NCBI RefSeq assembly: GCF_014202975.1
Contig: NZ_JACHHZ010000003.1
Coordinates: forward strand, 62,001 to 126,000
Direction: 5' to 3'
DNA length: 64,000 nt
DNA from: Povalibacter uvarum
GTDB taxonomy: Bacteria; Pseudomonadota; Gammaproteobacteria; Steroidobacterales; Steroidobacteraceae
Part shown: positions 18,052-26,470 of the stretch, piece by piece
Numbering within the stretch: position 1 is the stretch's first letter
Layout: each line of letters opens with the position of its first letter
Position numbers and translations under genes: made by a program
Notes under the pieces: model-generated
Told to the model about the DNA's origin: nothing
What the model saw: only the letters and a program-made list of their open reading frames with translations
Databases searched by the model: none

Positions 18052-18067
18052 TGTAAAATCGTTTACA
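18052..18067. promoter_or_regulatory. Candidate LacI-family operator TGTAAAATCGTTTACA
   Basis: Perfect 6-bp arms of the 16-bp spacing class, 34 bp upstream of xylB. With the 17909 site it brackets the divergent GH43/xylBA promoter region. Confidence 0.78.
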
Positions 18068-18101
18068 TTAATCCAGGCGCATCACGGCAAGAAGAACGCA
18101 C

Positions 18102-19610
18102 ATGAGCATCGTGCTGGGTATCGACCTCGGAACACAGGGGCTCAAGGTAGCAGCCTACGACCTCGAGCGGCGATCGATGGTGGAACAGTCCTCTTCGGCG
18201 CTGGAGCTGATCAGCCGCGACGACGGCAGTCGTGAACAACTTGCTTCGTGGTGGGTTGACGCGTTGCGATCGTGCGTTGCCGCCCTCTCCTCCGACGTCC
18301 GACGACGGGTCCGCGCGATCGGTGTCTCGGGCCAGCAGCATGGATTCGTGCCGGTCGGCCGCGACGGCGACGTTCTGGGGCCGGTCAAGTTGTGGTGCGA
18401 CACCTCGACGATCGTCGAGTGTGAAGAGATCACCGCAGCCGCAGGCGGCGAGCGCCGCTGCATCGAACTCACCGGCAATCCAGTCCTGCCTGGCTATACC
18501 GCATCGAAAGTTCGCTGGATGGCGCGTGCGGACGCAGCGGCGTATGCACGCCTGACAACGATTCTGCTGCCTCACGACTACATCAACTTCCATCTGACCG
18601 GCGAGCGGTTCATGGAGTGCGGCGACGCTTCGGGCACAGGCTGGTTCGATGTGCGCCAGCGTCGCTGGAATCCACAGATGCTGGCGGCGATCGATTCGCG
18701 GCGCGATCTGTCTGCGTGCCTGCCGCCACTCCTCGGCAGCGGGTCTGTCGTACCGATCTCGGGGGCTGTCGCTGATCGGCTCGATCTTCCCCGTAGCGCG
18801 GTCGTTTCCGTCGGCGGCGGAGACAACATGATGGCTGCCATCGGCACGCGCAACGTGAAGGAGGGGAGGCTCACGGTCAGTCTCGGCACTTCCGGCACCC
18901 TCTTCGCGTATGCATCACGACCTGTCGTCGATGCGCAGGGCAGAGTCGCGGCCTTCTGCTCGTCCACGGATGGATGGCTGCCACTGATCTGCACGATGAA
19001 CTGCACGGTTGCGACCGAACAGATCCGCCGTATCGCGAATATCGCGCTGCCCGATACCGACCGGCTGCTCGAGAGAACCTCGGTCGGCGCCGAAGGCATC
19101 GTCACGCTGCCTTTTTACAACGGCGAGCGCACACCGAATCTGCCGAAAGCGAAGGCCGCGGTGCTCGGTCTCGATATGCGCAACGCCACGCCCGCGAATC
19201 TGCTTCGGTCCGCGATGGAAGGCGCGACCTTCGCATTGCGCCACGGGCGAGATGTCTTCAGCGAGCTCGATCTGAAGTTCGACACTGTATGTGTCACAGG
19301 CGGAGGCGCGGCGAGCAGGGTGTGGCGCCAGATGGTGGCCGACGTGTTCGGGATTCCCGTCGTCGGTCTGCGCTACCAGGAAAGCGCGGCTCTCGGCGCC
19401 GCGCTGCAGGCGGCGCATGCGTATCAGCAATCGCGCGGCGGCAACCAGTCGCTCGCGGATCTGATCGACGAGCACGTCGCGATCGACCCGGCTCAGTGCT
19501 GCGAGCCCGATCCCGAGAACGTCCGTCGATACACCGGCATCTACGGCAGCTACCAGAATCATCTGGACCGGCTGCGCCCTTACTACATTCAACTGGAGCG
19601 TGGCGCATGA
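18102..19610 (+). CDS. xylB: Xylulokinase
   Basis: This enzyme phosphorylates D-xylulose to D-xylulose 5-phosphate with ATP, feeding the pentose phosphate pathway. The 502-residue FGGY-family protein shows the N-terminal phosphate-1 loop [11 protein letters not shown], the xylulokinase substrate signature GVSGQQHG, and the C-terminal [11 protein letters not shown] and [12 protein letters not shown] segments of the ATPase fold; length is typical. Its TGA overlaps the ATG of xylA (ATGA), so the two are translationally coupled, in the order xylB-xylA. The LacI-type operator at 18052 indicates sugar-induced expression. Confidence 0.96.
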   Translation: MSIVLGIDLGTQGLKVAAYDLERRSMVEQSSSALELISRDDGSREQLASWWVDALRSCVAALSSDVRRRVRAIGVSGQQHGFVPVGRDGDVLGPVKLWCDTSTIVECEEITAAAGGERRCIELTGNPVLPGYTASKVRWMARADAAAYARLTTILLPHDYINFHLTGERFMECGDASGTGWFDVRQRRWNPQMLAAIDSRRDLSACLPPLLGSGSVVPISGAVADRLDLPRSAVVSVGGGDNMMAAIGTRNVKEGRLTVSLGTSGTLFAYASRPVVDAQGRVAAFCSSTDGWLPLICTMNCTVATEQIRRIANIALPDTDRLLERTSVGAEGIVTLPFYNGERTPNLPKAKAAVLGLDMRNATPANLLRSAMEGATFALRHGRDVFSELDLKFDTVCVTGGGAASRVWRQMVADVFGIPVVGLRYQESAALGAALQAAHAYQQSRGGNQSLADLIDEHVAIDPAQCCEPDPENVRRYTGIYGSYQNHLDRLRPYYIQLERGA

Positions 19611-20947
19611 GTGCTGACTACTATTGCGGCGATATCGAGTTCTTCCCTGGAATCGGCCGCATCCCCTTCGAGGGAATCGGTTCCGACAATCCACTGGCGT
19701 TCAAACACTACGATGCGGACAAGCGCGTCGGTGATCGAACGATGCGCGAGCATCTTCGTTTTGCGGTGTGCTACTGGCACACCTTTCTGGGAGCCGGTGC
19801 TGATCCGTTCGGCGTGGGCACGAGACTGTTCCCTTGGGACAAAGCAGCCAGTCCTATGGATGCCGCCGCCCTGCGGATGGATGCAGCGTTCGAAATGTTC
19901 ACGAAACTCGGCGTTCCGTACTACTGCTTCCACGATCGCGACATGGCGCCGGCCGCGGACACAGTGGCGGAGTCGGAGCGCAATCTGTCCCGGATGGTCG
20001 AACGTGCGGCGCGCCTGCAGAAGCAGACCGGCGTTCGCTTGCTATGGGGTACGGCGAACCTGTTCTCTCATCCGCGCTACATGTGCGGTGCGGCGACGAA
20101 TCCGGACTTCCATGTGCTCGCGCATGCCGGAGCGCAAGTGAAGGCGGCGCTCGATGCGACCGTTGCGCTGGGAGGCGAGAACTATGTTTTCTGGGGCGGT
20201 CGTGAAGGCTATTCGACCCTGCTGAATACAGATACCGCGCGGGAACTCGATCATATGGCTGCGTTCCTGCGTGCCGCGCGCGATTATGGCCGGAGCATTG
20301 GGTTCAAAGGGCGATTCCTGATCGAGCCGAAGCCGATGGAGCCCATGAAGCATCAGTACGACTTCGATGCAGCCAGCGTCGTCGGATTCCTTCGTCAGTA
20401 CGAGCTCGATGGTGATTTCAGTCTCAACATCGAGGCGAATCACGCGACGCTGGCCGGTCACACGTTCGCCCACGAGCTGCAGATCAGTGCGAACGCCGGT
20501 CTGCTCGGCAGCATCGATGCGAACCGGGGGGACATGCAGAACGGGTGGGACACGGACCAGTTTCCTGTCGACCTCTACGACACGACCACTGCGATGCTCG
20601 TCGTGCTGGAGCAGGGTGGGCTTGCGCCGGGCGGCCTCAACTTCGATGCGAAGGCGCGTCGCGAATCCGTGGACATGGAGGATCTCTTCATTGGCCACAT
20701 CGGCGGAATGGATGCGTTCGCACGAGGGCTCGAAGTCGCCCATGCGCTCCTCACGAAGTCACGGCTTGCGGCCGATCGGGATGCCCGCTACTCGAGCTTC
20801 GATGCAGGTCCGGGCGCAGCATTCGCGCGTGGGGAGTTCGGACTGGAGAAGCTGCGGGACTTCGCAGCGGCCCACGGCGAGCCAGCACCGGTCAGCGGCA
20901 AGCAGGAGCGTTACGAGAATCTCCTGAATCAATACCTGCTGCGATAA
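19607..20947 (+). CDS. xylA: Xylose isomerase
   Basis: This enzyme interconverts D-xylose and D-xylulose in the cytoplasm. The 446-residue TIM-barrel protein has the class II (long) length. Visible active-site elements are the catalytic His-Asp pair (FHDRD), the Glu of FWGGREGY, the metal-binding EPKPMEP with the following [17 protein letters not shown], and the second-metal DANRGD. The ATG at 19607 overlaps the xylB stop codon; the frame is open further upstream, but only inside xylB. A convergent LacI-type regulator follows after 9 bases, so the group xylB-xylA-regulator forms a compact xylose cassette. Confidence 0.97.
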   Translation: MSADYYCGDIEFFPGIGRIPFEGIGSDNPLAFKHYDADKRVGDRTMREHLRFAVCYWHTFLGAGADPFGVGTRLFPWDKAASPMDAAALRMDAAFEMFTKLGVPYYCFHDRDMAPAADTVAESERNLSRMVERAARLQKQTGVRLLWGTANLFSHPRYMCGAATNPDFHVLAHAGAQVKAALDATVALGGENYVFWGGREGYSTLLNTDTARELDHMAAFLRAARDYGRSIGFKGRFLIEPKPMEPMKHQYDFDAASVVGFLRQYELDGDFSLNIEANHATLAGHTFAHELQISANAGLLGSIDANRGDMQNGWDTDQFPVDLYDTTTAMLVVLEQGGLAPGGLNFDAKARRESVDMEDLFIGHIGGMDAFARGLEVAHALLTKSRLAADRDARYSSFDAGPGAAFARGEFGLEKLRDFAAAHGEPAPVSGKQERYENLLNQYLLR

Positions 20948-20956
20948 CGCGGGTCT

Positions 20957-21964
20957 TCAGTTGCGGCGGGCGACGGTCCGCCGGATGACCAGTTCGTGCG
21001 GCACCAGTTCAGGCTCCGAGGTCAGGGTGATGCCTTCCTCGATAGCGTGACTGATGCGGTACATCGCCTTCTCGCCGATCTCCTCCGCCGGCTGCCTGAC
21101 GGTGGTCAGCGGAGGAAAGACGGCCTGCGAATAGCGAATGTCGTCGAAGCCGATGACGGAGATGTCGTCCGGCACCGTCAAGCCCGTCGACCGGATTTCA
21201 TGCAAAGCGCCGATGGCCATGTCGTCGTTGGCGCAGAGGATTGCGGTCGGTCGCATGCTGAGGTGAAGCAGGCTGCGGGTGGCTTTGACGGCTCCTTCGA
21301 TGGTGAGCTTGCCTTCGAGCACCCAACTGTCCTGCACCGGCAGCTTGGCTGCCTTCATTGCGGCGCGATAACCCGCTTCGCGGTCCTTCGTCAGGAGCGA
21401 TGTGTTCGTGCCCGAGATGAACGCGATCCGCTCGTGTCCATGCGAAATGAGAAATCTCGTCGCTTCCTTGGCGGCCGCAACGTTGTCGATGTGCACACTC
21501 GGCAGGTGCCGCACTTCGGGTTGAATGGCCTCGCAGGCGACGACGATCGGCAGCGTGCGGTGACGTTCCCGATTCAGCACTTCGATGCCTGAAGGCGGGA
21601 CCGTCGCCAGCAGGATCAGGCCATCGGCCTGGCGCGAGACCAGCAGGCTCGTGAACTCGTCGGAGTTCATCTTGGACTCGCAGAAGAGCACGTTGTAGCC
21701 CTTCTGCTGCGCGATCGACTGAATGCCCTTGACCACTCCCGCGAAGAACGGATCGCCGATCGACGGCAGCACGACCATTACGAAGTTCGTGCGGCCGCGC
21801 CGGAAATTCTGCGCGAGCGTATTCGGCGAAAAGCCGGTCTTCTCGATCGCCTGACGGACGCGCTCACGGGTTTCCTTGTTGACACGATCCTTGTTGTTGA
21901 TTGTCCGCGAGACGGTTGCAATCGAAACACCGGCGAGTTTTGCAACGTCTTTGATGGAGACCAT
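20957..21964 (-). CDS. LacI-family transcriptional regulator, xylose-cassette linked
   Basis: This 335-residue repressor has the canonical LacI size when started at the ATG at 21964; the frame is open 37 codons further upstream but those residues precede the DNA-binding domain. The HTH and hinge (residues about 2-25, VSIKDVAKLAGVSIATVSRTI) match the family closely, and the sugar-binding core follows (FISGTNTSLLTKDREAGY, ISVIGFDDIRYSQA, TTVRQPAEEIG). It is convergent with xylA and divergent from a TonB receptor at 22243. Position and type resemble the LacI-type XylR of Xanthomonas and Caulobacter, but orthology is not proven. A different LacI-like palindrome at 22075 in its own promoter region may be its site. 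Confidence 0.93.
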   Translation of the reverse strand: MVSIKDVAKLAGVSIATVSRTINNKDRVNKETRERVRQAIEKTGFSPNTLAQNFRRGRTNFVMVVLPSIGDPFFAGVVKGIQSIAQQKGYNVLFCESKMNSDEFTSLLVSRQADGLILLATVPPSGIEVLNRERHRTLPIVVACEAIQPEVRHLPSVHIDNVAAAKEATRFLISHGHERIAFISGTNTSLLTKDREAGYRAAMKAAKLPVQDSWVLEGKLTIEGAVKATRSLLHLSMRPTAILCANDDMAIGALHEIRSTGLTVPDDISVIGFDDIRYSQAVFPPLTTVRQPAEEIGEKAMYRISHAIEEGITLTSEPELVPHELVIRRTVARRN

Positions 21965-22074
21965 GGTGACTCTCTGGGGGGCGCTGCTGCGCAGTCTAAC
22001 CGGTTTCCCCGGGGAGTTTTGCCGCGGCGCGACCCCTGTCGCGAGCGCTGCCATACCCCTTGGATCGCGGCGCA

Positions 22075-22088
22075 TGAAAACGCTAACA
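22075..22088. promoter_or_regulatory. Candidate LacI-like operator TGAAAACGCTAACA between regulator and TonB receptor
   Basis: This 14-bp imperfect palindrome has the TG....CG....CA frame of LacI sites, but its right half (GCTAACA) resembles the xyl-box type described for Xanthomonas rather than the TTTACA half of the other operators here. It lies 111 bp upstream of the regulator and 155 bp upstream of the receptor. Confidence 0.45.
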
Positions 22089-22242
22089 CCCGCGGTTGCT
22101 CGTCATGCCGCCCCGATCGTCGCGGCCGGCAGGCTTGACACGCCCACGTACTGGTTCGTACATTCGCCCGCAATCAGGTCCGTGCCGGCACGCATGGGCG
22201 TGTGGGCAGAACAACAGAATCGACACCACAGGGGGCAAGTGA

Positions 22243-25143
22243 ATGCGTAACAGAACATCAGCGGTCACCCGGGCATCGCTGCTCGCGATGCTCGCGAGCA
22301 GTGCGGCGGTGGGTCAGGAGGCGCAGCCGCAATCCACGCCATCCGATTCGAAGCTCGAGGAGATCGTCGTTACCGGATCACGCATTTCCCGCGCCGACTT
22401 CTCCTCGACGAGTCCGATCGTGACTTTCGGCGAGGACGCCATCACGCAGACGGGTACCGTCAACATCGAGAGCGCGCTCAATCAGTTGCCGCAGTTCGTG
22501 CAGGGCCAGACGCAGAGCACCATCGGCGCCGTTGCGCTCGCGGGCCGTGCATCGTTGAACCTCAGAGGCCTCGGAGAGACGCGCAACCTGGTTCTTCTCG
22601 ACGGTCGCCGTCTGCCGCTGTCGAACGCGAACGCCGTGGTCGATGTGAACCTGATCCCGCAATTCATCCTGCAGGGTGTCGAGACGATCACCGGCGGTGC
22701 ATCCGCTGTTTACGGTTCAGACGCCATGTCCGGCGTGGTGAACTTCAAGAGCAAGAACGACGTCGATGGAGTTCAGCTCGATATCCGCTCCGGCATCAGC
22801 GACCGCGGCGATGCGAACACCACGGATGTCGGAATCACCGCGGGCTTCGCGATCGATGGAGGGCGTGGCAGTGTCCTGCTCTCCGCCGGCTATACGGATC
22901 GCGAAGAGCTGTTCGGCAAGGAGCGCGACTTCTATCAGCTCGGCGTGCTGTCGTCGTTCATCGCGCAGGGCACGTTCATTCCGTCGCCGACCAATCTTCC
23001 GACGCAAGCCGCTGTCAATGGCGTGTTCTCGACCTACGGCGTCGCTCCAGGCGCAGTGCTCAACTCGCGCAGCCTTGGCATCAACGACGACCGGACACTG
23101 TTCGGCCAGATCGGTGCCGTGAACTATCGCGGTCCGACGACCGAGTACTTCAGCACGACGGGCGGTACCGTCCGCCAGCCGGTGACCTATCAGGAGTACA
23201 TCGTCAATCCGATGGAGCGCAAATCGTTCTTCGGCAAGTTCGACTACGACCTGACGCAGGATCTGACGGCTTACGGCCAGTTCCTCTACAACAAAACGAC
23301 GGCGACGGGGCAGGTGGGTTGGACGCCGACACTCTACGTCGTTCCCACTGTGCCGGTGACCAATCCCTTCATTCCGGCCGACCTGCGCACGATCCTTGCG
23401 TCGCGACCGAATCCCAACGCGGACTTCACCATCAACCAGCGCTTCATGGGCCTGGAGGATCGCAAGTTCCCGTCGGACTTCACGGTCGGCCAGTACATCC
23501 TCGGCCTGCGCGGCAACCTGCCATTCAAGGACTGGCGATGGGATGTCTATGGGTCGTACGACTCCACGGACCTCGTCGAAACTCAGGACAAGGCGATCCT
23601 GAACTCGCGCATGCGCAATCTCCTGTATGCGGCGGACGGTGGCACATCGATCTGCGCTGGTGGGTTCAACCCATTCAGTCTCGCTGAATCAACGAGCGTG
23701 TCCGCGGAATGTCGCTCGTACCTGGAGGCCGAGACTCACGACTACACGCAGCTCACGCAGACGATCTTCGAGGCGAACCTCAACGGTTCGCTGTTCTCGA
23801 TGCCCGCCGGCGACGTGAAATTCGCCCTTACCCTCAGCACGCGCGACAACCAGTTCGAGTTCGATCCGGATCCGTCCCGCGAGAACCTCGACATCATCGG
23901 AACGCTGCAGACGTATCCCGCCGAAGGTTCGAGCGACGTGAAGGAAGCGGCGATCGAGTTTCTGGTTCCGCTTCTTGCGGACAAGCCGTTTGCTCACAAG
24001 CTCGATCTGAGTCTGGGCTTCAGAACGTCCGACTACGATGTCTCCGGCCGCGTGGAGACTTACAAGGCTGACGGCATCTGGGAGCCGTTCCGAGGCTTCA
24101 CCATTCGCGGCGGTTTCGAGCACGCAATCCGTGCCCCGAACATCGGCGAGCTGTACAACCAGCTCGGCGCGCAGGCGCAGATCGGTTCGCCGCCGGGACA
24201 GGGTGATCCATGCGACGTCCGGTCATCGGCGCGAAGCGGTGCGAACGCAGCCTCTGTGCGCGCACTGTGTATCGCGACGGGCATTCCGACACCGATCGCG
24301 GACACGTATCAGTACACGACGGTCGCGATTGGCGTAATCAACAGCGGCAACATCGAGCTGACGCCCGAAGAGGCCGACACCGTGACTCTCGGTGTGGTGT
24401 TCCGGCCAGAGTTCGATGCGGCGCTGGTCCGTGACATGCAGTTCTCCGTCGACTACTACGACATCGACATCACCGACGTCATCGGGCCGATCGCCGGAGG
24501 CACGGCACTCAGCAAGTGCTACAACCTCGATGGCAGCAATCCGACGTACGACGCCGGCAATGCCTACTGCCAGATGATCAATCGCAACGGCACGACTGGC
24601 GGTGTCGATACTGTCGCGACGCCGTACTTCAATCTCGGTGGGCTGCGTACCAGCGGCATAGATGCCCAGCTCGACTGGAAGATCCCCGCGGGGCCGGGCA
24701 GCCTCGATGTGAGCCTGCTGGCGAACTACACGGAGTCGTATGAAGTCCAGCTGCTCGCAGGATCGGCGTGGCAGCAGTTTGCGGGAACCATCGACGGTAC
24801 ACAGAACGGCGGCATTCCGATTCCAGACTGGAAGACGTTGCTGTCGCTCACGTATCGGCTGCCGAATTTCGAAGGCGGCATCCGCTGGCGCCATCTCCCG
24901 ACCATGGACGACATCACGTCGGTAACGCGGCCGGCGAGCCCGGCGCCCGGCGTGCCTTCCTACGATCTGTATGACGCGACACTGTCGTATCGCCTGAACG
25001 ACATGTTCCTGTTCCGGGGCGGCGTCAACAATCTGCTCGATGAGGAGCCGCCGATCGTGGGCGGGACGATTGGTCAGACTCAGCCCGGAACGTACGACAT
25101 CATCGGTCGCTACTACTACTTCGGATTGCAGATGAACTTCTAG
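22243..25143 (+). CDS. TonB-dependent receptor (966 residues)
   Basis: Outer-membrane TonB-gated transporter. The ATG at 22243 follows a GGGGG ribosome site and starts a signal peptide (MRNRTSAVTRASLLAMLASS). A TonB box is seen at about residues 38-46 (KLEEIVVTG), then plug motifs NLRGLGETRNLVLLDGRR and GGASAVYGSDAMSGVVNF, which are typical of the Xanthomonas-style receptors of 900-1000 residues, and a barrel closing with GLQMNF. It is a clear paralogue of the receptor at 39888-42785; plug motifs and many barrel segments align. Divergent from the LacI regulator at 20957, it is probably controlled with the xylose cassette and may import xylo-oligosaccharides (inference). A hairpin follows the stop codon. 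Confidence 0.95.
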   Translation: MRNRTSAVTRASLLAMLASSAAVGQEAQPQSTPSDSKLEEIVVTGSRISRADFSSTSPIVTFGEDAITQTGTVNIESALNQLPQFVQGQTQSTIGAVALAGRASLNLRGLGETRNLVLLDGRRLPLSNANAVVDVNLIPQFILQGVETITGGASAVYGSDAMSGVVNFKSKNDVDGVQLDIRSGISDRGDANTTDVGITAGFAIDGGRGSVLLSAGYTDREELFGKERDFYQLGVLSSFIAQGTFIPSPTNLPTQAAVNGVFSTYGVAPGAVLNSRSLGINDDRTLFGQIGAVNYRGPTTEYFSTTGGTVRQPVTYQEYIVNPMERKSFFGKFDYDLTQDLTAYGQFLYNKTTATGQVGWTPTLYVVPTVPVTNPFIPADLRTILASRPNPNADFTINQRFMGLEDRKFPSDFTVGQYILGLRGNLPFKDWRWDVYGSYDSTDLVETQDKAILNSRMRNLLYAADGGTSICAGGFNPFSLAESTSVSAECRSYLEAETHDYTQLTQTIFEANLNGSLFSMPAGDVKFALTLSTRDNQFEFDPDPSRENLDIIGTLQTYPAEGSSDVKEAAIEFLVPLLADKPFAHKLDLSLGFRTSDYDVSGRVETYKADGIWEPFRGFTIRGGFEHAIRAPNIGELYNQLGAQAQIGSPPGQGDPCDVRSSARSGANAASVRALCIATGIPTPIADTYQYTTVAIGVINSGNIELTPEEADTVTLGVVFRPEFDAALVRDMQFSVDYYDIDITDVIGPIAGGTALSKCYNLDGSNPTYDAGNAYCQMINRNGTTGGVDTVATPYFNLGGLRTSGIDAQLDWKIPAGPGSLDVSLLANYTESYEVQLLAGSAWQQFAGTIDGTQNGGIPIPDWKTLLSLTYRLPNFEGGIRWRHLPTMDDITSVTRPASPAPGVPSYDLYDATLSYRLNDMFLFRGGVNNLLDEEPPIVGGTIGQTQPGTYDIIGRYYYFGLQMNF

Positions 25144-25153
25144 CAGGCATTGC

Positions 25154-25183
25154 GTGCAGCCTCCCTTTGTGGGGAGGCTGCAC
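25154..25183 (+). terminator. Hairpin terminator after TonB receptor
   Basis: A perfect 12-bp stem (GTGCAGCCTCCC / GGGAGGCTGCAC) with a TTTGTG loop lies 10 bases after the stop codon. It is stable but lacks a U-tract, so termination efficiency is uncertain. It separates the receptor from the convergent small gene. Confidence 0.55.
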
Positions 25184-25211
25184 GGTCGCGCTCAGTCGCG
25201 ACCCCGCTGCT

Positions 25212-25427
25212 CTAGGTGGCCTGCCTGGTCCGCATCAGCGAAATCCCATGCATCGCTGCCTTGTTGCGGACCGCTGCGACCGATCGGCGCAGGCTCGCTG
25301 CAATCTCTTGCAACTCGACTCCACTTTCCGCCAGCTCTCGCAGGCGACGCACTTCTTCCATCGACCACAGTTTGAGTGCCTGCCGTGTCGTCTCGACGCG
25401 CGGCAGAACGAATCGGGAAGGTCGCAT
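25212..25427 (-). CDS. Small SANT/Myb-like or HTH DNA-binding-type protein
   Basis: This 71-residue ORF starts three bases after the stop of the TIM-barrel gene upstream on the same strand and is probably co-transcribed with it. The core WSMEEVRRLRELAESG, followed by LQEIAASLRRS and AAVRNKAAMHG, has the tri-helical look of small GcrA/SANT-like DNA-binding proteins, where IA..L.RS..AVR is the recognition helix. No Shine-Dalgarno sequence is obvious; translation may depend on coupling. Function is unknown, and a role in DNA binding is inferred from the helix pattern only. Confidence 0.55.
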   Translation of the reverse strand: MRPSRFVLPRVETTRQALKLWSMEEVRRLRELAESGVELQEIAASLRRSVAAVRNKAAMHGISLMRTRQAT

Positions 25428-25430
25428 CGG

Positions 25431-26312
25431 TCAGTGATGTGAGGATCGGGACGAGGGACTGCCGGCGGCCGGTGCCTGCAGCCCGGGTATCGACGCCGGA
25501 TGATGAAGCTCGCGAATGAACTTGCGCGCGGTCACGAGGGCGAGACGTGCACATTCCTGGGCCCCGATAACACGGGCGAGGGCGGTTCTGGGAATTTCCA
25601 CCGAGTAGGGGAGTTCGGGTGGAAGCGCGCCCAGAATCCCCGACAAGTCGAGGCCGCCTTCGCCCAGAAACAATCGATCGTTGCGCGCTGCGTGGATCAA
25701 CCCGTCCACGGATTCCGGCGACTGTCTCGGCGCATCGCAGACCTGCGCATACCGGAACCACTCGCGCGGTAGCTCGGCGAGCTGGGCAACGCTGCACCGT
25801 GATCTCGAGAAGTGCAGGGTGTCGATCAGAAGTCCTGCGTTCGGGCGCTGAGCTGCGCCCACGATGCGTGACGCGCGATCCAGGTCCGGCGTCTCTGTCC
25901 AGGTGACGAACTCGAGACCGATGCTCAATCCTCGCGGTCGCGCCGCGTCGCACAGTTGACCGAGGTGATCCGCCGCCCGAGAAATCTCGACGTCGGCGGC
26001 TTGCGCAATGATGTGTCGCGCGCCGAGATCGGCGCTGATGTCGAGCAGGGCATCGAAAGCCGCGACGTCAAAATCCGGAGTCAGGCGGATGAGCTCGACG
26101 TCCAGTACTCGAACGCCGCTGTCCTCGAGTCGCTTCTTCGTCTTGCGCAGAAGACTGCGATCGCTTGCCAGCGCGAACACCGGTTCCGCGTCGACGACTG
26201 GCTGCAGCCGGAGCCCTACGTAGTCGTATCCGGCGTGCCATGCGACCGTAATCATCTCCGGCGGCGCAAGACCGAAGACGGACAGATATGCCAGAGAGAA
26301 CTCGTGATGCAT
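25431..26312 (-). CDS. Sugar phosphate isomerase/epimerase-type TIM-barrel protein
   Basis: This 293-residue xylose-isomerase-like TIM-barrel protein (AP-endonuclease-2 superfamily) has metal-ligand candidates in GLEFVTW (Glu), LLIDTLHFS (Asp, His), YAQVCDA (Gln) and YSVEIPR (Glu), the same pattern as the N-terminal half of the 3-dehydroshikimate dehydratase at 35814. I chose the ATG at 26312, not the one at 26384, because the latter lies inside the TetR-type operator. It is divergent from the aldehyde dehydrogenase operon and shares the operator at 26367, so it likely acts in the same pathway as an isomerase, epimerase or dehydratase on a polyol or cyclic acid. The substrate is unknown. Confidence 0.85.
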   Translation of the reverse strand: MHHEFSLAYLSVFGLAPPEMITVAWHAGYDYVGLRLQPVVDAEPVFALASDRSLLRKTKKRLEDSGVRVLDVELIRLTPDFDVAAFDALLDISADLGARHIIAQAADVEISRAADHLGQLCDAARPRGLSIGLEFVTWTETPDLDRASRIVGAAQRPNAGLLIDTLHFSRSRCSVAQLAELPREWFRYAQVCDAPRQSPESVDGLIHAARNDRLFLGEGGLDLSGILGALPPELPYSVEIPRTALARVIGAQECARLALVTARKFIRELHHPASIPGLQAPAAGSPSSRSSHH

Positions 26313-26366
26313 TGCGGGGAATTTTCTCGCGGCCCTTCGATTCGATGAACCAGATGGTACATATGG

Positions 26367-26384
26367 ATGGACTAGTTCGTCCAT
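26367..26384. promoter_or_regulatory. Candidate TetR operator ATGGACTAGTTCGTCCAT (variant)
   Basis: Near-perfect 18-bp palindrome. Against the reverse complement of the consensus (ATGTACTAGTTCGTACAT) it differs only by a symmetric T-to-G / A-to-C pair. It lies between the divergent TIM-barrel gene and the aldehyde dehydrogenase operon. Confidence 0.65.
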
Positions 26385-26470
26385 AACCGGCTACTCTTCG
26401 CGGACGATTCCGGCGTGGGGGCGCCCGTCATGCCGGCGGGCGAGTGCGCGGATTACGTTCAGCAGGCCAC

